64,000 bases of DNA, taken from Desulfolutivibrio sulfodismutans DSM 3696 (GTDB taxonomy: Bacteria > Desulfobacterota > Desulfovibrionia > Desulfovibrionales > Desulfovibrionaceae). Below, piece by piece: positions 60,514 to 64,000 of the stretch (position 1 is the first letter of the stretch; each line of letters starts with the position of its first letter). The translations under genes were made by a program, and so were the position numbers. The notes beneath the pieces are model-generated. The model made no database searches. It saw only the letters and a program-made list of their open reading frames with translations, and was not told where the DNA came from. Location of the stretch: NCBI RefSeq assembly GCF_013376455.1, contig NZ_CP045504.1, positions 1,281,501 through 1,345,500 of the forward strand, written 5' to 3'.

Positions 60514-60666
60514 GTGTCGGATTCGGACAAGGAAAAGAAACCGCCGCAGGAACCGCCGGAAGCGAGGCCCGCCCCGTCCATCTCCATCGCCGTCCACTCG
60601 CAGGGCAGCGGCAAGGAAAAGGAAGGACGGGCCACCGGCAACCGCATCATCAGGGACAAGGAGTAG
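60514..60666 (+). CDS. Small charged plus-strand protein
   Basis: 50 residues from a GTG with GGGAGG eight nt upstream. It is Pro/Lys/Glu-rich (SDKEKKPPQEPPEARPAPSI) and disordered-looking, with a middle SISIAVHSQGSGK stretch. It directly follows the membrane protein gene and is probably coexpressed. Function unknown. Confidence 0.5.
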   Translation: MSDSDKEKKPPQEPPEARPAPSISIAVHSQGSGKEKEGRATGNRIIRDKE

Positions 60667-60730
60667 CCCTTCCGGGCGGCGGGGCGACCTCCCGCCGTCC
60701 GGACCCGTCCCCCTCGATCCGCAGCCACCA

Positions 60731-61036
60731 TCACTGCCATGTCTCCGTTCCCGGCGCGGGAATGTCGCCAGCCCCGGGCGCGGGCGCGGGCGCGGCCGCC
60801 TTCGCGATCCGCTCCAGGGTTCCCAGGATGCCCTCCAGGGTCTGGTTGGCCATCATGGTCTCGCCGATGCCCAGGAGCACCCCCGCATCGGTCAAGGTCG
60901 AGACGCCGGGGAGCCTGACAGCGACAAGCATCGCCACAGCCGCCAATCGGGCGGACAGGTGCGTCAAAAGCTCCACCTGCCGCCGTTTTTGACGTTTCAA
61001 CTCGTCCCGTACGCCAACCGACATGCCCTTTTTCAC
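60731..61036 (-). CDS. Small phage protein of unknown function
   Basis: 101 residues from a GTG with AGGAGG, overlapping the upstream stop as GTGA. A basic start (RDELKRQKRRQVELLTHLS) is followed by a hydrophobic stretch (ARLAAVAMLVAVRLPGV) and a Pro/Ala-rich end. It could be a small membrane protein. No family is recognised. Confidence 0.6.
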   Translation of the reverse strand: MKKGMSVGVRDELKRQKRRQVELLTHLSARLAAVAMLVAVRLPGVSTLTDAGVLLGIGETMMANQTLEGILGTLERIAKAAAPAPAPGAGDIPAPGTETWQ

Positions 61037-61479
61037 GCTTCCTCCTCGATTCGTTCACAATCCGACAACAGCACCGGCTCCCGGCGGCCCACCACAAACA
61101 CCCGCCAGCGGCCGTCAATCCCCAGAAACGCCGGAGTCTTGGCGATCACCCGGTCAAAAACCGGGCGGCCTTCCTCGAAAAATTGCCCGTTCGGCACGGA
61201 CAGCCGCGTCCCAGCCGCGATGCCATGCCCGGCGACAGGCCGGGGAAGCCCCGCCCCGTCGTGGACCGCCCCGGCCAGCACGACGGCCAGGCCCTCCAGG
61301 GTCACGAACGCATATTTCCCGCCGCCAGCCGCCAGCCAGCGGCCGTTCACGCGCAGCCGCACCGTGCCCGGTTCCGGCCGTTCCCCGGGCCACTGCGCCG
61401 CGTCGAACAGCTCTATCAGCGTCGTCTTGCCGGAAATCTTGAGCAAAACAGACCCCATTTTCGTGCGTGTTTCCGCCAT
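61033..61479 (-). CDS. Phage protein of unknown function after Mor
   Basis: 148 residues. KMGSVLLKISGKTTLIELFD and RLRVNGRWLAAGGGKYAFVTLEGL suggest a beta-rich fold. No family is recognised. It starts 15 nt after the Mor stop, so it would be made with the middle transcript. Confidence 0.65.
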   Translation of the reverse strand: MAETRTKMGSVLLKISGKTTLIELFDAAQWPGERPEPGTVRLRVNGRWLAAGGGKYAFVTLEGLAVVLAGAVHDGAGLPRPVAGHGIAAGTRLSVPNGQFFEEGRPVFDRVIAKTPAFLGIDGRWRVFVVGRREPVLLSDCERIEEEA

Positions 61480-61494
61480 GATTCTCCGGCATCC

Positions 61495-61890
61495 TTACAG
61501 CAAACTGTGTTGATCCGGCCGCCCGTCGCCACCGGCCCGGTGCCGCCGTACGGTGCGCCCTGCCACCCCGGCCAGCCGGGCGATCTCGTTTTCGCTTTTC
61601 CCGGCCTTGATGCCTTCACGGATGGCCCGCCACACCCTGGACCGGTTCCCGGCCAGCGGCCCCAGCGGGATCGTCATGTTCTCGCCCTGGGCCATCCAGG
61701 CGATTCTTTCCGCCGCCGCCCGGCCCACGGCCGTCACCAGCCAATGGTCCTGCGTGAGCGTCTCGGGGCGCGGGATGTAGACCGTCGTGCCGCCCCTGGC
61801 TTCGGCCAGGCGGTACGCCGCCACAGGCCCCACCAGGTCGGCGATGGCCGCCAACGTCGGCGGCAGCTCCATATCAAACGCCCCGAACAT
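61495..61890 (-). CDS. mor: Mor-type transcription activator
   Basis: 131 residues. The dimerisation part (LPPTLAAIADLVGPVAAYRL, GGTTVYIPRPE) and the C-terminal helix-turn-helix (GKSENEIARLAGVAGRTVRRH) match the Mor/C family that opens middle and late phage promoters without a good -35 box. Mu has two such proteins (Mor and C); only this one is in the window. GGGGAG precedes the ATG, two nt after gemA. Confidence 0.9.
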   Translation of the reverse strand: MFGAFDMELPPTLAAIADLVGPVAAYRLAEARGGTTVYIPRPETLTQDHWLVTAVGRAAAERIAWMAQGENMTIPLGPLAGNRSRVWRAIREGIKAGKSENEIARLAGVAGRTVRRHRAGGDGRPDQHSLL

Positions 61891-61892
61891 GT

Positions 61893-62390
61893 TTACTCCC
61901 CGTCCCCGGTAAACGCGGCGTCCTGCGCCCCGTGGCTTTCCCGCAGGGCCGCCTGATCCTTGCGCCGCAAGTTCTTGCCCAGGGCCGCGATCACGGCCTG
62001 GAGCTGCTTGGTGGTGGCCCATTCCAGCTTTTCCGGGCCGCCCTGGCGCGTGAGGATGGCCAGGGCGTAGTCCCAGGGCACGAACCGGCCCTGGGCGTTG
62101 GCTGTTTCGGCAAGTAAGGCCTCGATTTTGCCCATGAGATCCGAGCGGTCATAGTCGCGCTGCGCGGGCGCGGCCCGGTCGCCGCGACGCCGGGCCGGGG
62201 CGGTGAAGCCTCGCCGCGACAGGAACCGCAGCAGATCGTCAAGCTGTTTCAGATCGAGCTTGCCCGCCGAATCCGCGCCGTAACGGCCGTCGAGCATGGC
62301 CCGGTAGTCTGGGTCATCCATGCCGAGTTGCTTCTTGGCGATGTGAATTTTGGCCAGCATGCCCTGGCGGCGGGAGGTCGAGCGGTTCAT
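61893..62390 (-). CDS. gemA: GemA-like regulatory protein (Mu gp16)
   Basis: 165 residues. RQGMLAKIHIAKKQLGMDDPDYRAMLDGRYG with SAGKLDLKQLDDLLRFLSRRG is the DUF1018/GemA signature, and the C-terminal half ATTKQLQAVIAALGKNL is also typical. In Mu, GemA alters host gene expression and DNA supercoiling. GGAGG precedes the start; ATGA overlap with the gene before it. Confidence 0.92.
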   Translation of the reverse strand: MNRSTSRRQGMLAKIHIAKKQLGMDDPDYRAMLDGRYGADSAGKLDLKQLDDLLRFLSRRGFTAPARRRGDRAAPAQRDYDRSDLMGKIEALLAETANAQGRFVPWDYALAILTRQGGPEKLEWATTKQLQAVIAALGKNLRRKDQAALRESHGAQDAAFTGDGE

Positions 62391-62596
62391 GGGAGCCTCC
62401 GTAGCGCCACGTCCTCGCACCCCGGCAAGAGCGGCCGTTCCGCAACGATGTCGCCCGGGAAAAGGCACACCTCGCGGTCTGCCAATGCGCCGTCAGCACA
62501 TATCTTGCGGCCAACGCCGCCGCCTCGCGAATACGTGACCATCATCACGATGCGGCCTTTGTGGCGCTTGGACATGACGTAGGGTTGGCAGGGCAT
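62387..62596 (-). CDS. Small early phage protein of unknown function
   Basis: 69 residues. MPCQPYVMSKRHKGRIVMMV then GVGRKICADGALADREVCLF. Two cysteine-containing stretches could bind metal. Not recognised. Confidence 0.55.
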   Translation of the reverse strand: MPCQPYVMSKRHKGRIVMMVTYSRGGGVGRKICADGALADREVCLFPGDIVAERPLLPGCEDVALRRLP

Positions 62597-62597
62597 G

Positions 62598-62792
62598 TCA
62601 TTCTCCCTGTTTTGCGGCCCGGGCCGCGATCTCGTTGAGGCGTTCGGCGCAAATGGCCGCGATGCGCTCGGCCGCGTCCGGCTTGTCCGGATCGGCCAGG
62701 AAAAATCCCACCAGCCGCCCGCGCGCCGTGTCGCGGATGGCGGCCCGGCCGGGGATGGCGCTGGTATCGACGGCGAAGCGGGGCGTGGTCAT
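62598..62792 (-). CDS. Small early phage protein of unknown function
   Basis: 64 residues, ATGA-coupled to the preceding gene. MTTPRFAVDTSAIPGRAAIR and AAERIAAICAERLNEIAARA are mostly helical. Not recognised. Confidence 0.6.
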   Translation of the reverse strand: MTTPRFAVDTSAIPGRAAIRDTARGRLVGFFLADPDKPDAAERIAAICAERLNEIAARAAKQGE

Positions 62793-63199
62793 ATCGCCAC
62801 CCTGTAGACCAGCAGTTCCGCCTCCAGCTCCGCCACCAACGCCCGCAGCTCCCGGTTTTCGCTTTCCAGGGCCGCGCATCTGTCGTCATCCGACACGGCA
62901 GGGACGGGGATCGAGACCGGGCCGCTTCTCAGCTCAAGGCTCCACGGCTGGGTTCCGGTCTCGCCCCCTGCCGCTGCCGGAGGTTGGGCCTCCATGGGCA
63001 TGGCGGCCGCTTCGCCCTCGCGTGGTCCGAAAGCCTTCTCAACCAGCTCAAACGGATAAAAGAATCTCCGTTGTCGCCCGCCCCACAGCCCATAGCGGCG
63101 GCCGCTTTTTCCGAGCGGATACTTGCTATCCGCCTTGCGGACGGTGCCGGACTCGCTGATTTCGTAAGCCGGGTATCCCGGGATGGTGCGCCATTCCAT
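62789..63199 (-). CDS. NUMOD4-like DNA-binding-motif protein
   Basis: 136 residues. The first 25, WRTIPGYPAYEISESGTVRK, are the NUMOD4 motif normally found in HNH homing endonucleases, but no HNH motif follows. The rest contains a linker and a C-terminal coiled coil (CAALESENRELRALVAELEAEL). It may be a DNA-binding remnant recruited as a phage regulator. It starts directly at the previous stop. Confidence 0.7.
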   Translation of the reverse strand: MEWRTIPGYPAYEISESGTVRKADSKYPLGKSGRRYGLWGGRQRRFFYPFELVEKAFGPREGEAAAMPMEAQPPAAAGGETGTQPWSLELRSGPVSIPVPAVSDDDRCAALESENRELRALVAELEAELLVYRVAI

Positions 63200-63451
63200 C
63201 TACTGCTCCCGGCGCAGGCTTTGTTCGACGAGCCGCGAGAATTCCAGCACAGCGTCCAGCTTCTCATCCTCATTCTCCGCAAAACCAAAGCCGGGAATGA
63301 GCAGCGTTTTGTTGTCCCACGCCAAGGTGGCCATACCTTCCAGGCACTCGTGGAGCTTGTGCGAATCTCCGGAAGCAATGGGCAAGGCCCCCTGCGGGCA
63401 TTCCTGGTCAACATGGATCACACCGTTGGTGAAGCAATATGCGACGGCCAT
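63200..63451 (-). CDS. Small early phage protein of unknown function
   Basis: 83 residues. MAVAYCFTNGVIHVDQECPQ and KLHECLEGMATLAWDNKTLLIPG. GCAGGAG precedes the ATG. It resembles small Mu-like early proteins in size and place only. Confidence 0.62.
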   Translation of the reverse strand: MAVAYCFTNGVIHVDQECPQGALPIASGDSHKLHECLEGMATLAWDNKTLLIPGFGFAENEDEKLDAVLEFSRLVEQSLRREQ

Positions 63452-63525
63452 GCGTCTCTCCTGCGGCTGCTCATCAGGCCGGAACCGCCACGCCCCGGCG
63501 ACCGCCCCGCAGGGCGGTTTCGCAT

Positions 63526-63723
63526 CTATTCCATCCCGGCCATGATCTTCCGGCAGCTCTGCATGAGCGCGGCCACGGGCACGTCGGCAGCCGCCGCGTC
63601 CTTGATGGCCAGAGACAGCGCCTCGGCCCGCTTCTTCCAGGCCAGGGCCTGAGCTTCGGCCGACATCAGCACCCGCAGAGGCACCTGCCGTTCCGTCACC
63701 TCGACCGTGCATGCGTCGCTCAT
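63526..63723 (-). CDS. Small early phage protein of unknown function
   Basis: 65 residues, ATGA-coupled to gam. VEVTERQVPLRVLMSAEAQA then a helix ending in VPVAALMQSCRKIMAG. Not recognised. Confidence 0.62.
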   Translation of the reverse strand: MSDACTVEVTERQVPLRVLMSAEAQALAWKKRAEALSLAIKDAAAADVPVAALMQSCRKIMAGME

Positions 63724-64000
63724 GCCGCAGCCTCCTTGATCTCTTCGGCCTTCAGCTCGTAGTAGAAGAGGTCTTTTTTCGCGCGCCTTGCCCCCACGAG
63801 TTCCAGGCGCTCGTCGGGCCACTTCACCATTTCGTCCCGGTTCAGCTCTTCTTTGACGCGGACGGCACCGGCAAACGGATCGTCGGGCTCTCCGGTAATC
63901 AACGTCTTGACCCGCTCCAGGATGCCCGCGAGAGTCCCCTTGCCCTTGGCCTTTATCTCCGTGGAGCGCCGGAAGCCGATGGTCCCGAAATTGAGCTGTC
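63720..64000 (-). CDS. gam: Host-nuclease inhibitor protein Gam (C-terminal part)
   Basis: The window holds the last 93 residues. LNFGTIGFRRSTEIKAKGKG then VRVKEELNRDEMVKWPDERL fits the end of Mu Gam, which binds DNA ends and blocks exonucleases. The N-terminal part lies past the window edge. As in Mu, it sits in the early operon ahead of gemA and mor. Confidence 0.82.
   Translation of the reverse strand, partial: QLNFGTIGFRRSTEIKAKGKGTLAGILERVKTLITGEPDDPFAGAVRVKEELNRDEMVKWPDERLELVGARRAKKDLFYYELKAEEIKEAAA

Larger units (their letters stand above)
31717..64000 (-). mobile_element. Mu-like transposable prophage with siphovirus-type tail (partial)
   Basis: At least 32 kb, continuing past the right edge. 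Hallmark Mu genes are present in Mu order on the minus strand: Gam, GemA, Mor, gp26/gp27-like, gp28 terminase, gp29 (DUF935) portal, gp30/MuF, protease/scaffold, major head, gp36, virion morphogenesis, gp37, and com-mom at the very end. The tail is not Mu-like: there is no sheath or baseplate, but a tube protein, G/GT chaperones and one very long tape measure, as in transposable siphophages. The right end is placed at the TG at 31717. Transposase, MuB-like protein and repressor must lie beyond 64,000. Confidence 0.93.

Overview
This window looks like a chromosomal piece of a high-GC, sulfate-reducing Desulfovibrionaceae-type bacterium, with a large Mu-like transposable prophage occupying its right half. 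The host assignment rests on the left edge. It carries a menaquinone reductase pair: a pentaheme-motif cytochrome (qrcA) and a Tat-exported molybdopterin-like subunit (qrcB, cut by the window edge). This complex is characteristic of sulfate reducers with periplasmic hydrogenases or formate dehydrogenases.

Region 1 (1-31,600, host). Gene blocks in order: qrcB/qrcA; GDP-mannose and dTDP-rhamnose precursor enzymes (manC, rfbC); lipA with an Rsm22-like methyltransferase and a ferredoxin-ASKHA reactivator, joined by 11-nt overlaps; an NlpC/P60 lipoprotein and an L,D-transpeptidase; a chemoreceptor; a PfkB sugar/nucleoside kinase and CutA; an endonuclease-III-like glycosylase; an envelope operon (EnvC-like, S41 protease, YibQ-like deacetylase); an orphan substrate-binding protein; an acyltransferase; two small-molecule kinases; a hicBA toxin-antitoxin pair; a tRNA-binding protein; dsdA; miaB with a bifunctional-nuclease-domain protein and a PHP phosphoesterase; lemA with a TPM-domain membrane protein; and tRNA-Pro(GGG). 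Between the PHP gene and lemA lies a 512-base stretch full of palindromes and about 63-bp tandem repeats that no gene explains.

Region 2 (31,717 to beyond 64,000, prophage). Almost everything is on the minus strand, so the phage reads right to left. From the right edge: the end of the Gam nuclease inhibitor, small early genes, GemA, a Mor-type activator, accessory genes on both strands, Rha, lysis genes, then a Mu-type head module (gp26/27-like, TerL, DUF935 portal, MuF protein, protease/scaffold, decoration, major head protein, gp36, virion morphogenesis, gp37). A non-contractile tail follows: tube, G/GT chaperones, a 1979-residue tape measure, tip protein and two related spike proteins. Com and Mom come last, at the phage right end. 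The phage is therefore a Mu head joined to a siphovirus tail, similar in plan to the B3/D3112 group. No integrase or tRNA-derived att site is seen. The left end with transposase and repressor lies outside the window.

Most striking points: (i) the portal gene is broken by an exact 11-bp tandem duplication, and removing one copy restores the frame into a normal DUF935 C-terminus, so this prophage may be defective or phase-variable; (ii) the mom start codon and Shine-Dalgarno sit in a nested hairpin, matching Com-dependent translational control of DNA modification; (iii) the tail chaperone gene carries a canonical -1 slippery heptamer, with exact reading-frame arithmetic for a GT extension; (iv) opposite-strand accessory genes at 59.9-60.7 kb, one with a hairpin over its own ribosome-binding site, are candidates for an exclusion or defence cassette.
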